Shown here: in pieces, positions 23,167-31,005 of the stretch | Layout: every line of letters begins with the position of its first letter | Numbering within the stretch: the stretch's first letter is position 1 | NCBI GenBank assembly: GCA_947174295.1 | Contig: CAMWIG010000001.1 | Coordinates: 1-33,997, forward strand | Length of the DNA: 33,997 nt | Direction: 5' to 3' | DNA from: an uncultured Alistipes sp. | GTDB lineage: Bacteria; Bacteroidota; Bacteroidia; Bacteroidales; Rikenellaceae | Program-made: the position numbers and the translations under genes | Notes under the pieces: generated by a model | What the model saw: only the letters and a program-made list of their open reading frames with translations | Told to the model about the DNA's origin: nothing | Database searches by the model: none

Positions 23167-24315
23167 ATGAAATATTATCTCATTGCCGGCGAGCCGTCGG
23201 GCGACCTGCACGGCGCCAACCTGATAAAAGGGCTGAAAAAGGCCGACCCCGAGGCTGAGTTCCGCTTCTGGGGCGGCGACAAGATGGCCGAGGCGGGCGG
23301 TGCGGAGAACCTGCGCAAGCACTACCGCGAGACGTCGTTCTTCGGCATCGTCAACGTGCTGCTCAACATGCGCACCATCTCGCGGCAGATGCGCGAATGC
23401 CGCGCCGACATCGAGAGCTACGCACCCGACGTGCTGATACTCATCGACTACCCGGGCTTCAACATGAAGATGGCCCGCTTCGCCCACGAGCGCGGCATCC
23501 GCACCTTCTACTACATCGCCCCCAAGGTGTGGGCATGGCGCGAGCACCGCGTGAAGGCCATCCGCCGCTACGTCGACCAGCTCTACATCATCTTCCCGTT
23601 CGAGCGCGAATACTTCGCACGCCACGGCATCGACCCCGTTTTCGAGGGCAATCCTCTGGTCGACGCTCTGGCCGCACGCCGCGGCACGCTTCCCTCGCCC
23701 GAGGAGTTCCGCCGCCGCAACGGACTCGACGAGCGCCCCATCGTGGCGCTTCTGGCAGGCAGCCGCCGCGGGGAGATCCGCGACAACCTGCCCCTCATGG
23801 CCGAGCTGTCGCGCCGCTTCCCCGACCGGCAGTTCGTCGTGGCGGGAGTCTCGTGGCTCGACCGCGCGATTTACGAGAAGTACATGGCCGGCAGCGACAT
23901 ACGCTACGTCTGCGACCAGACCTACGAGACGCTCCGCGCCGCCGAGGCGGCCGTCGTGACGTCGGGCACGGCGACGCTCGAAACGGCGCTTATGAACATT
24001 CCCGAGGTGGTCGTCTACCGCACCTACGAGTGGCAGGTTCGCCTGCGGCCCTATGTGCTGAAAGTGCCGTTCGTGTCGCTCGTGAACCTCAACCTCGGGC
24101 GCGAAGCGGTACGCGAAATCATACAGTCGACACTCGACGTCACCGAGGCCGAGGCCGAGCTGCGCGCCATACTCGCCGACGGCTCGAAACGCGAGAAGAT
24201 GCTCGTCGACTTCGACGAGCTGCGAGTGGTAATCGGCAATGCGGGCGCCAGCGAACGCTTCGCCAGGCGAATGGTGGAGGAAATTCAAAATTCAAAATTC
24301 AAAATTCAGAATTAG
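23167..24315 (+). CDS. lpxB: Lipid A disaccharide synthase LpxB
   Basis: 382 residues. The start MKYYLIAGEPSGDLHGANL is the family signature, and FWGGDKM, LILIDYPGFNMK, YYIAPKVWAWR, FEGNPLVD and LLAGSRRGEI follow in order; TSGTATLETAL marks the UDP-binding end. It joins UDP-2,3-diacylglucosamine to lipid X, forming the lipid A disaccharide at the inner membrane. The last residues EEIQNSKFKIQN and the stop TAG come from a heptad repeat, as in TrmD. The gene begins 8 nt after the right arm of the IVS-like element, so its leader is at least partly element-derived. Confidence 0.95.
   Translation: MKYYLIAGEPSGDLHGANLIKGLKKADPEAEFRFWGGDKMAEAGGAENLRKHYRETSFFGIVNVLLNMRTISRQMRECRADIESYAPDVLILIDYPGFNMKMARFAHERGIRTFYYIAPKVWAWREHRVKAIRRYVDQLYIIFPFEREYFARHGIDPVFEGNPLVDALAARRGTLPSPEEFRRRNGLDERPIVALLAGSRRGEIRDNLPLMAELSRRFPDRQFVVAGVSWLDRAIYEKYMAGSDIRYVCDQTYETLRAAEAAVVTSGTATLETALMNIPEVVVYRTYEWQVRLRPYVLKVPFVSLVNLNLGREAVREIIQSTLDVTEAEAELRAILADGSKREKMLVDFDELRVVIGNAGASERFARRMVEEIQNSKFKIQN
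24281..24314 (+). repeat. Heptad repeat at the end of lpxB
   Basis: Four to five units of AATTCAAA/ATTCAGA overlap the last 11 codons of lpxB. It has the left-arm orientation, but no matching TTTTGAA right arm follows downstream. It could pair only with the right arm upstream of lpxB. Confidence 0.85.
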
Positions 24316-24396
24316 CGACCGACGACCGGCTCCTCAGGACGCGAGCCGTACCCGACGACGTATTGGCATCCGAACGACACCGCACACACAAAACGC

Positions 24397-25143
24397 ATGA
24401 GTCCGACACCCTACATAATCATGGCTGCCGTTTGGGGCCTCGCCGGCGCGTTCGTCGCCCGCTGGCCGGAGACGATGGCAGGCTACAACACGATGCCGCC
24501 CGAACGGCGCGCCGCCGTCGACATACGCGGCGCGGGAGGTTTCGCCGCACGCGCGTTCCACCTCTCGGCCGTCGTATCATTAGCCGGAGCCGCTGCCGGC
24601 GAGCAACTCGGCCGCACGATGCTGATGCTCCCCATAGGGATAGTGCTCGCCGCCGCGGTGGCGGGACAGCGCTACGACATGTACGTCATGGCCCGCCGCG
24701 TCCGCCACAACAAGGAGCGCTTCATGCCGCTGCTGCTTGTCGGCGACGAGTCGGAACGAATGATACGCAGCTACCTCGACCGTGCGGAGCTCTACGTCTG
24801 CCGCCGGTACGGGCTGTTCGGCCGGCCGATTGCCGTCTGCGCCGTTACGGACGATGGCGGCGGAGTCTTCGAAGTGAAGAACCTCGCCGTCGACGCCGCA
24901 TTCCGCAGCCGCGGACACGGACGACGGATGCTCGCCGCCATGGCGTGGCGCTGCCGCCGCGGAGAGTGGCTCACGCTCGGCACGGGCGAAACGCCCTCGA
25001 CGCTGGCGTTCTACCGCTCGTGCGGATTCCGCGAGTACGGACGCATCGCCGGCTTCTTTACCGACAACTACGATCGGCCGATAGCTGAGGAGGGCGTCAC
25101 GCTGCGCGACATGATACTGCTAAGGAAACGTCTGCGGAGCTGA
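24397..25143 (+). CDS. Fusion of membrane DUF3784 domain and GNAT acetyltransferase domain
   Basis: 248 residues. The first 95 have two or three membrane helices and the DUF3784 signature (WPETMAGYNTMPPERR). A basic linker follows (ARRVRHNKER). Residues about 105-248 look like a GNAT N-acetyltransferase: ELYVCRRYG, EVKNLAVDAAFRSRGHGRRML (acetyl-CoA-binding R/Q-x-x-G-x-G/A site, here RSRGHG) and STLAFYRSCGF. GNAT domains transfer acetyl groups to amines; substrate unknown. The two parts are in one uninterrupted frame. I know DUF3784 as a short stand-alone membrane protein and GNAT as a soluble one, so the fusion is notable. It lies 81 bp after lpxB. Confidence 0.75.
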   Translation: MSPTPYIIMAAVWGLAGAFVARWPETMAGYNTMPPERRAAVDIRGAGGFAARAFHLSAVVSLAGAAAGEQLGRTMLMLPIGIVLAAAVAGQRYDMYVMARRVRHNKERFMPLLLVGDESERMIRSYLDRAELYVCRRYGLFGRPIAVCAVTDDGGGVFEVKNLAVDAAFRSRGHGRRMLAAMAWRCRRGEWLTLGTGETPSTLAFYRSCGFREYGRIAGFFTDNYDRPIAEEGVTLRDMILLRKRLRS

Positions 25144-25160
25144 CTCCGCCCAACGACCAT

Positions 25161-25493
25161 ACGACGCGGAAGGGACTACTCCGTGTATTTCCCTTTCGCA
25201 GAGAAAGAGACGGGGCGGAAGGCGCCCTATGCACGAAACCGCTTTTCGATTTTAGAGAGGCGGATTTCGACACGACGACTGCACGACGCGCAAGGGACAT
25301 ACTCCGTGTATTTCCCTTTCGCGGAGAAAGAGACGGGGCGGAAGGCGCCCTATACACACGGAAGCCGCTTTTCGATTTTAGGGAGGCGGATTTCGACACG
25401 ACGAATGTACGACGCGGAAGGGACATACTGCTCGTATTTCCCTTTCGCGGAGAAAGAGACGGGGCGGAAGGCGCCCTATAAAATCGAAAAGAG
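25161..25493. repeat. Long tandem repeat, 2.7 copies of a 122-126 bp unit
   Basis: Copies start at 25161, 25283 and 25409; the third is cut short. Each contains two small hairpins: CTTTC-GCGGA-GAAAG and GGGCG-GAAGG-CGCCC (25213-25227 in copy 1). The inter-copy spacing of the conserved core is 123 and 126 nt, so both strands stay open in one frame (plus: YFPFAEKETGRKAPY; minus: APSAPSLSPRKGNT). The third copy ends in AAAATCGAAAAG, the reverse complement of CTTTTCGATTTT found inside copies 1 and 2. It directly abuts the start codon of the FAH gene and so forms its leader. I do not think it encodes a protein. Probably a dispersed repeat family. Confidence 0.85.
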
Positions 25494-26117
25494 ATGAAGA
25501 TTATTTGCATAGCCAGAAACTACTCCGACCATGCTGCGGAGTTGAGCAACATCGCGGCAGGCAGCGATGAACCCGTATTTTTCATGAAGCCCGACACGGC
25601 GCTTCTGCGCAACAACGACCCTTTCTACATCCCGCGATTCTCGAACGAAGTGCACTACGAGTGCGAACTGGTGGTGAGAATCAACCGCGTGGGCCGCGCC
25701 ATCGAGGAGCGGTTCGCACACCGCTACTACGACGAGGTGGGCCTCGGCATCGACTTCACGGCCCGCGACCTGCAACGCCGTGCCGCCGAGGCAGGACTTC
25801 CGTGGGAAGCGGCCAAGGCATTCGACCGCTCGGCGGCGCTGTCGCCGGAGTTCGTGCCGCTGGCCGAGCTGGGCGGCGACGTGCAGAGGCTGCATTTCGA
25901 GCTGCTCGTCGACGGCGAGGTGCGCCAGCGGGGCGACACGTCGCAGATGCTCTCGTCGGTCGACCGCATCATCTCGCATGTGTCGAAATTCATCACGCTC
26001 AAAATGGGCGACCTGATATACACCGGAACACCGGCCGGCGTCGCCGCCGTACACCCGGGCGAGGTGCTCGTCGCCAGGTTGGAGGGCCGCACGCTGCTGG
26101 ACTTCGACGTAAGGTAA
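25494..26117 (+). CDS. Fumarylacetoacetate hydrolase (FAH) family protein
   Basis: 207 residues, the size of the single-domain FAH proteins (acylpyruvase / oxaloacetate decarboxylase type). The N-terminal IARNYSDHAAEL and FMKPDTALLRNND, then HYECELVVRI (metal-binding Glu residues) and GLGIDFTARDLQ (metal-binding Asp) are visible, ending with DLIYTGTPAGVA. It probably cleaves or decarboxylates a small 2-oxo acid with Mg2+; the exact substrate is open. The start codon follows directly on the tandem repeat at 25161-25493, so its promoter must lie inside or before the repeats. Confidence 0.88.
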   Translation: MKIICIARNYSDHAAELSNIAAGSDEPVFFMKPDTALLRNNDPFYIPRFSNEVHYECELVVRINRVGRAIEERFAHRYYDEVGLGIDFTARDLQRRAAEAGLPWEAAKAFDRSAALSPEFVPLAELGGDVQRLHFELLVDGEVRQRGDTSQMLSSVDRIISHVSKFITLKMGDLIYTGTPAGVAAVHPGEVLVARLEGRTLLDFDVR

Positions 26118-26122
26118 TACAC

Positions 26123-26155
26123 AATGAGTAATTATCAGTTGGTAATGAGCAATTA
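26123..26155. repeat. AT-rich 12-bp direct repeat after the FAH-family gene
   Basis: AATGAGTAATTA (26123-26134) recurs as AATGAGCAATTA (26144-26155), spaced 21 nt. The segment is markedly AT-rich against its surroundings and looks like a remnant of another dispersed intergenic repeat. Confidence 0.55.
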
Positions 26156-26265
26156 ATATCGCCCGCTGCAACCGCGCTCTTTCATGCACGATGCCCGCGC
26201 CGCGCGAAGCGGCGGGACGGCATACGAACCGAACCCGATTACTAATTTCCGATTTATCCAAGATT

Positions 26266-26877
26266 ATGCTTTTACACGAAAAACTGCTCCCCTACCGACT
26301 GCTGCTGGCGTCGCAGTCGCCGCGCCGCCGCGAGCTGCTCACGGGCTGCGGTCTGCGCTACGAACTCGCCCCGCGCTACGATGTCGAGGAGACCTATCCG
26401 GCCGACATGGCCGCCGCCGACGTTCCGCTATACCTCTCGCAGCTCAAAAGCGACGGATTTCCGCGACCGCTCGCCGAGGGAGAGATTCTGCTCACGGCCG
26501 ACACGGTAGTCATCGCCGGCGGCGAGATTCTCGGCAAGCCGCACGACCGAGCCGATGCGCTGCGCATGCTTCGCAAGCTCTCGGGAGCACGGCACACGGT
26601 CATTACCGGCGTCACGCTCCGCACGGCCGACCGGCGCCGCAGCTTCACGGCTGCGAGCGAGGTCACGCTCCGCACCCTCACCGACGAAGAGACAGCCTAC
26701 TACGTCGACACCTTCCGGCCCTACGACAAGGCGGGCTCATACGGCATTCAGGAGTGGATAGGCTACGCCGCCATCGAGCGCATCGACGGTTCGTTCTACA
26801 ACGTCATGGGGCTGCCCGTGCAGAGGGTCTACGTGGAGTTGGAGCGCTTCATCGGAGAGCTGTCGCAACAAAACTGA
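26266..26877 (+). CDS. maf: Maf-like nucleoside triphosphate pyrophosphatase
   Basis: 203 residues from the ATG at 26266. The signature LLASQSPRRRELLTG at the start, VEETYP, LLTADTVVI (catalytic Asp) and YDKAGSYGIQEWIG are all Maf hallmarks. The protein hydrolyses dTTP/UTP or modified nucleotides to monophosphate; the arginine-rich start and YGIQ segment fit the dTTP/UTP subgroup (YhdE-like), but this is a judgement by eye. The open frame extends upstream to 26191, but those 25 residues do not belong to the family. Confidence 0.93.
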   Translation: MLLHEKLLPYRLLLASQSPRRRELLTGCGLRYELAPRYDVEETYPADMAAADVPLYLSQLKSDGFPRPLAEGEILLTADTVVIAGGEILGKPHDRADALRMLRKLSGARHTVITGVTLRTADRRRSFTAASEVTLRTLTDEETAYYVDTFRPYDKAGSYGIQEWIGYAAIERIDGSFYNVMGLPVQRVYVELERFIGELSQQN

Positions 26878-27156
26878 AAAACCGGCATCGGACTCTTCGC
26901 CTAACGCGGCCGCCAGCGCAATGAATCGCCGCCGGCACGAGACCCGATGCCGCAACCGACCTCCGCGACTTCGTCATCCGCAACCTGCCGACCCTGAACT
27001 CCTCCCATCCGCCCCCCAGGAACCCGACACCGCCACGGGCCGCAACCACGGGCGGCAGCATCGTCTGCGAAGAGACATCGCCACCGCCCGGCCCGGCTGC
27101 GTAAAACGAGCCGGGAGTTCCGGCCACGGAGACTTCCGGGCTACACGAAACGAAAA

Positions 27157-27180
27157 ACCGCACAAAACATTTTGTGCGGT
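27157..27180. terminator. Palindromic hairpin, possible terminator
   Basis: ACCGCACAAAA pairs with TTTTGTGCGGT around two bases. A T run follows only on the minus strand, where no gene is seen upstream. It may instead mark the end of the maf transcript, about 280 nt after its stop. Confidence 0.45.
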
Positions 27181-27294
27181 ATTCGTTATCTGCGACGCAA
27201 AAAAAGAAGAGCTGACGCTTCGATTTTACCCCCACCATTCAACAACCAAACACCTTTTTTTGGAATAAAATCATGAATGAAACGCCAGCCCTGT

Positions 27295-27302
27295 ATCTTT
27301 GT
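27295..27302 (+). promoter_or_regulatory. Orphan -7 promoter box
   Basis: TATCTTTG is an exact TAnnTTTG match. The first ATG after it (27309) opens a 20-codon frame ending at 27371. The nearest real gene starts 285 nt further on. A -33 box at the right spacing is not obvious. Confidence 0.35.
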
Positions 27303-27511
27303 GCCGATATGAATCATGTTTGGTATTGCAAATGTAAAACAAAATATCGAATAAAACAACTGATTTCATGATTTTTTTCGATATTTTTCCATACCGTCCG
27401 CCGGACATGGCATGCGCAGGGTAAAATAGCTGATACGACGCACGATAGAGCCGTCGAAAAATTTACTGTTATTTTCCAAACAATAGCCGCATGTATTTTA
27501 AAAAAATTTAC

Positions 27512-27519
27512 TAACTTTG
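27512..27519 (+). promoter_or_regulatory. -7 promoter box of the YeiH-family gene
   Basis: TAACTTTG matches TAnnTTTG exactly and is 67 nt before the start codon. The sequence upstream is AT-rich; no TTTG was found 19-21 nt upstream. Confidence 0.6.
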
Positions 27520-27586
27520 CCGGGCAAACCGATACGCGAACGCGCCCGACACGGCAAGTCGCCGATAACGTTAAGCTATTGCAATC

Positions 27587-28597
27587 ATGATAAGCGAAAA
27601 TAGAGTCAATACTCTGCATGGCATCCTGCTCATAGCACTATTCTCCTGCTCGGCGTTCTACATCGCCGACACGCAGTTCGTGCGCAGTCTGTCATTCAGC
27701 CCGCTGATAGTCGGAATCATCCTCGGCATGCTCTATGCCAACTCGCTGCGCAACCGCCTGCCGGAGACGTGGGTTCCCGGCATCAGGTTCTGCACGAAGC
27801 AGATTCTGCGCACGGGAATCGTCCTCTACGGCTTCCGCCTGACGTTCCAGAGCGTCGTCGAGGTGGGTCTCGCAGCCGTAGCGGTCGACACGGCGATAGT
27901 CGTCGGCACGATTCTGCTCGGAATCGTCATCGGACGCCTCCTGAAAATGGACAGCGACCTCACGCTTCTGACATCCACCGGCAGCGCGATATGCGGAGCC
28001 GCAGCCGTGCTGGGCGCAGAGCCCGTAGTGGGCGGACAACCCCACAAAACGGCCGTCGCAGTCTCTACGGTCGTGATTTTCGGCACGGTGTCGATGTTCC
28101 TCTACCCCGCTCTGTGGCGCGCCGGAGCTTTGGCGCTCGATCCCGCGCAGATGGGCGTCTACACGGGTGCGACGCTCCACGAGGTGGCTCACGTAGTCGG
28201 AGCCGGCGACGCCATGGGTGGCGAAATAGCCGACACGGCAATCATCGTGAAGATGATACGCGTGATGATGCTCGCTCCCGTGCTGCTCGTCATGAGCCTG
28301 CTGCTCTCGCGCGGCAAGGAGGGCGGCAAGGGCGGCAGCCGCAAAATCACGATTCCGTGGTTCGCATTCGGATTTCTCGCCGTCATCGGCTTCAACTCGC
28401 TGGACTTGCTTCCCGCACCGATGGTCGGAGCGATAAACTACGCCGACAACTTCATGCTCACCATGGCCATGACGGCCCTCGGCGCCGAGACGAGCATCGA
28501 CAAGTTCCGCCAGGCGGGCGCCAAGCCGTTCCTGCTGGCCGCAGTGCTGTATGCGTGGCTGCTCGCGGGAGGCTACATGCTTGCAAAATCGATTTAA
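27587..28597 (+). CDS. YeiH/UPF0324 family membrane protein (putative sulfate exporter)
   Basis: 336 residues with about ten hydrophobic segments. Typical family motifs: LSFSPLIVGIILGMLYAN, GIRFCTKQILRTGIVLYGFRLTF (in part), STGSAICGAAAVLG and TGATLHEVAHVVGAG. The family is annotated as putative sulfate or anion exporters but its substrate is poorly established. It is followed after 13 bp by malate dehydrogenase on the same strand, so the two probably share a transcript; a link to dicarboxylate or redox metabolism is speculative. Confidence 0.88.
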   Translation: MISENRVNTLHGILLIALFSCSAFYIADTQFVRSLSFSPLIVGIILGMLYANSLRNRLPETWVPGIRFCTKQILRTGIVLYGFRLTFQSVVEVGLAAVAVDTAIVVGTILLGIVIGRLLKMDSDLTLLTSTGSAICGAAAVLGAEPVVGGQPHKTAVAVSTVVIFGTVSMFLYPALWRAGALALDPAQMGVYTGATLHEVAHVVGAGDAMGGEIADTAIIVKMIRVMMLAPVLLVMSLLLSRGKEGGKGGSRKITIPWFAFGFLAVIGFNSLDLLPAPMVGAINYADNFMLTMAMTALGAETSIDKFRQAGAKPFLLAAVLYAWLLAGGYMLAKSI

Positions 28598-28610
28598 CAC
28601 ACAATAGACT

Positions 28611-29609
28611 ATGGAATTTCTGACAAACGAAAAACTTACAATCGTCGGTGCAGCCGGCATGATCGGCTCCAACATGGCGCAGACCGCCATGATGATGCAC
28701 CTGACTCCCAACATCTGCCTCTACGACCCCTTCGCTCCGGCATTGGAGGGCGTGGCCGAGGAGCTCTACCACTGCGCTTTCGAGGGAGTGAACCTCACCT
28801 TCACCTCCGACATAGCCGAGGCTCTGACCGGCGCATCGTATGTCGTATCGTCGGGCGGCGCAGCCCGCAAGGCAGGCATGACCCGCGAGGATCTGCTCAA
28901 AGGCAACGCCGAAATCGCCGCCCAGTTCGGCAAGGACCTGCGCAAGTACTGCCCCGACGTGAAGCACGTGGTCGTAATCTTCAATCCGGCCGACATCACG
29001 GGTCTCATCACGCTGCTCTACTCGGGCCTGAAACCCTCGCAGGTGACCACCCTCGCAGCCCTCGACAGCACACGTCTGCGCAGCGAGCTGGCCAAGTACT
29101 TCAAAATCTCGCCCGACGCAATCCGCAACTGCCGCACCTACGGCGGTCACGGCGAGCAGATGGCCGTCTACGCGTCGACGACGATGGTCAGCGACAAGCC
29201 TCTCTCCGAGCTCATCGGCACCGAGATGCCCGTCGAGGATTGGCAGGCGCTGCGTCAGCGCGTCATTCAGGGCGGCAAGAACATCATCGACCTGCGCAGC
29301 CGCTCGTCGTTCCAGAGCCCCGCATACGTCTCGATATGTATGATTGCGGCGGCCATGGGCGGACGCAAGTTCGACTACCCGGCAGGCGTGTATGTATCGA
29401 CTCCCGAGTTCGACCACATCGTAATGGCCATGGAGAGCACCATCAGCCGCGACGGCGTGAGCTACACGACCGTGGAGGGCACTCCCGAGGAGCATGCCGC
29501 ATTGGCCGAGAGCTACCGCCACCTCTGCACGCTTCGCGACGAGGTCATCGGCATGGGCATCATCCCCGCGATTTCGGAGTGGAGCACAATCAACCCCAAT
29601 CTGAAATAA
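28611..29609 (+). CDS. mdh: Malate dehydrogenase (LDH/MDH family)
   Basis: 332 residues. The N-terminal Rossmann motif is TIVGAAGMIGSNMAQTA. SSGGAARKAGMTREDLL is the substrate-binding loop with the Arg-Lys pattern expected of malate rather than lactate dehydrogenases, NPADIT and ALDSTRLRSELAKYF follow, and YGGHGEQM carries the catalytic His. It interconverts malate and oxaloacetate with NAD(H), part of the reductive branch leading to succinate and propionate in Bacteroidales. The protein is longer than E. coli Mdh (312), in line with the Bacteroidales version. A strong terminator follows. Confidence 0.88.
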   Translation: MEFLTNEKLTIVGAAGMIGSNMAQTAMMMHLTPNICLYDPFAPALEGVAEELYHCAFEGVNLTFTSDIAEALTGASYVVSSGGAARKAGMTREDLLKGNAEIAAQFGKDLRKYCPDVKHVVVIFNPADITGLITLLYSGLKPSQVTTLAALDSTRLRSELAKYFKISPDAIRNCRTYGGHGEQMAVYASTTMVSDKPLSELIGTEMPVEDWQALRQRVIQGGKNIIDLRSRSSFQSPAYVSICMIAAAMGGRKFDYPAGVYVSTPEFDHIVMAMESTISRDGVSYTTVEGTPEEHAALAESYRHLCTLRDEVIGMGIIPAISEWSTINPNLK

Positions 29610-29640
29610 TCAGGGCGGCGACACGCCGCGAAACAGCACG

Positions 29641-29677
29641 GAAAATCCCCTCTGCTTCGGTTGCAGAGGGGATTTTC
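29641..29677 (+). terminator. Intrinsic terminator after mdh
   Basis: A 15-bp perfect stem (29641-29655 with 29663-29677) with a 7-nt TTCGGTT loop; the distal part of the stem ends in ATTTTC. It lies 31 nt after the mdh stop. Confidence 0.88.
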
Positions 29678-29835
29678 ATATACGGGCCCGAACCGGCGGG
29701 CGGATTGCAGCGGCAATATTTGCAAAGCCGCACTGCCTGCCTACGCGACGCCGCAGCCGCCGTACAAGCAGGCTATCGTCGCACGGACAAGCCTTCGCGC
29801 CGCACGCGCTTCGCATCACGTCACGGCCGCACTGC

Positions 29836-30864
29836 CTACCGTATGCCTCCTTCGCGGGCGAACTCCTCGACCGAACGGCGGAAGTGCTCGATGGTCTCCT
29901 CCATGGAGACGTAGGATTTGCCTCCCGCAGCATTTCGGTGGCCGCCGCCGTCGAAATATTTGCGTGCGAAGACATTGACGTCCACATCGCCGCGCGAGCG
30001 CAGCGACACGCGTATGAACTTGCGATGGGCCAGGAACATGGCCGACATCTTCATCTTCTTTATTGTCAGCGCATAGTTGACGAAACCCTCGCTGTCGCCC
30101 TGCTGAAAGCCGAAGCGGCGCATCTCATTCTCCAACAGCGACATGTAGGCCACCTGCCCGTCGTGGATAATCTCCATCTTGCGGTTTATGGCATAACCGA
30201 ACAGCCGGGCGCGGCCCTCGGTGTAGGCATTGTAGACATTGTTGTGAATCTGCGGAATATCTATCCCCTTCTCGGCGAGTACGGCCACGGCACGGTAGAG
30301 CGCCGGTGTGAGCGTCGAGAACGAGAAGTTGCCCGTATCGGTCATCATGCCCACGTAGAGCGACGCCGCGACATCGGCCGAAATGGCATCGGTGCCCTCC
30401 ATGGCCTCGATAATCGAATATACGAGGAAAGAGGTGCTCGACATCTCGGGATGCGAGAACACGAGGTCGAACTCCTCGCCCGGCGAGAGGTGGTGGTCGA
30501 TGAGAATCCGGCGCGCCGAGGTGTTGGCGGCTATGGTGTCGGAGAGTATTTCCAGACGCGAAAGAGTGTTGAAGTCGAGACAGAAAATCATGTCGGCCTG
30601 CTCGACGGCACGGCGTGCACGGCCCTCGGTGTCGGTCTTGAATATCACGATATTCTCTATTCCCGGCATCCAGTCGAGGAAATAGGGGTATTTGTTCGGC
30701 ACGACGCACGTCACCTCATGCCCCATTCTGAGGAGCATTTCGCGCCACGCCAGCGACGAGCCCACGGCGTCGCCGTCGGGGTTCGTGTGAGCTACTACGA
30801 CTATCTTCGACGGCACGGCGAGCATTTCGCGCAGGCGTCCGATATTTTCCATTGACAGTTGCAT
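29836..30864 (-). CDS. nrnA: DHH/DHHA1 phosphoesterase, NrnA-type nanoRNase / pAp phosphatase
   Basis: 342 residues. DHH-family motifs: VVAHTNPDGDAVGSS, ILIDHHLSP (the DHH motif), MMTDTGNFSF and the C-terminal DHHA1 motif FDGGGHRNAAGG. NrnA proteins remove nucleotides from very short RNAs and dephosphorylate 3'-phosphoadenosine 5'-phosphate in the cytoplasm using Mn2+. The start at 30864 is followed by a second ATG four codons later (MQLSMEN), and either could be used. The promoter at 30906-30936 gives a leader of about 35 nt. Confidence 0.92.
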   Translation of the reverse strand: MQLSMENIGRLREMLAVPSKIVVVAHTNPDGDAVGSSLAWREMLLRMGHEVTCVVPNKYPYFLDWMPGIENIVIFKTDTEGRARRAVEQADMIFCLDFNTLSRLEILSDTIAANTSARRILIDHHLSPGEEFDLVFSHPEMSSTSFLVYSIIEAMEGTDAISADVAASLYVGMMTDTGNFSFSTLTPALYRAVAVLAEKGIDIPQIHNNVYNAYTEGRARLFGYAINRKMEIIHDGQVAYMSLLENEMRRFGFQQGDSEGFVNYALTIKKMKMSAMFLAHRKFIRVSLRSRGDVDVNVFARKYFDGGGHRNAAGGKSYVSMEETIEHFRRSVEEFAREGGIR

Positions 30865-30905
30865 AAGACGAGGGTTTTACGCCCCTAAACCGAGGCTATC
30901 ATCCG

Positions 30906-30936
30906 CAAATATACTAAAAAAAGAGACAACCGCAAA
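30906..30936 (-). promoter_or_regulatory. Promoter of nrnA, overlapping the upstream terminator
   Basis: On the minus strand TTTG (30936-30933) is followed after 19 nt by TATATTTG (30913-30906), an exact consensus match. The -33 box lies in the loop and stem of the terminator at 30923-30950. Confidence 0.75.
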
Positions 30937-30950
30937 AATGCGGTCGTCTC
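30923..30950 (-). terminator. Intrinsic terminator of the S41 protease gene
   Basis: A 12-position stem with one A.C mismatch (30950-30939 with 30934-30923), 4-nt loop, followed on the minus strand by seven T. It lies 55 nt after the protease stop. Confidence 0.85.
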
Positions 30951-31005
30951 CATGTCGTTCAGGCCCGGCCGGCAGTCCTGCCGCCGCCCGAAACCGCGCA
31001 TCAGG

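Larger units (their letters stand above)
26878..27586. other. 709-bp region without a convincing gene
   Basis: The first 240 bp are GC-rich and show no family-like protein in any frame. A 7-bp hairpin is at 27092-27115 and an 11-bp palindrome at 27157-27180. From about 27180 the sequence turns AT-rich. It holds two exact TAnnTTTG boxes, at 27295-27302 and 27512-27519; the second serves the YeiH gene, the first precedes only a 20-codon ORF (27309-27371). Confidence 0.6.

Noticed and set aside
25161..25493. CRISPR array
   Set aside because: Units are over 120 bp, nearly identical throughout, with no unique spacers and no cas genes nearby.
25097..25510. ORFs of 104 (plus) and 137 (minus) codons across the tandem repeats
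   Set aside because: Open frames follow from the repeat spacing being a multiple of three; both strands are equally open, with no ordinary protein features.
26878..27268. 115- to 129-codon ORFs on both strands after maf
   Set aside because: Composition is unlike neighbouring proteins, there is no recognisable domain, and they cross the palindrome at 27157.
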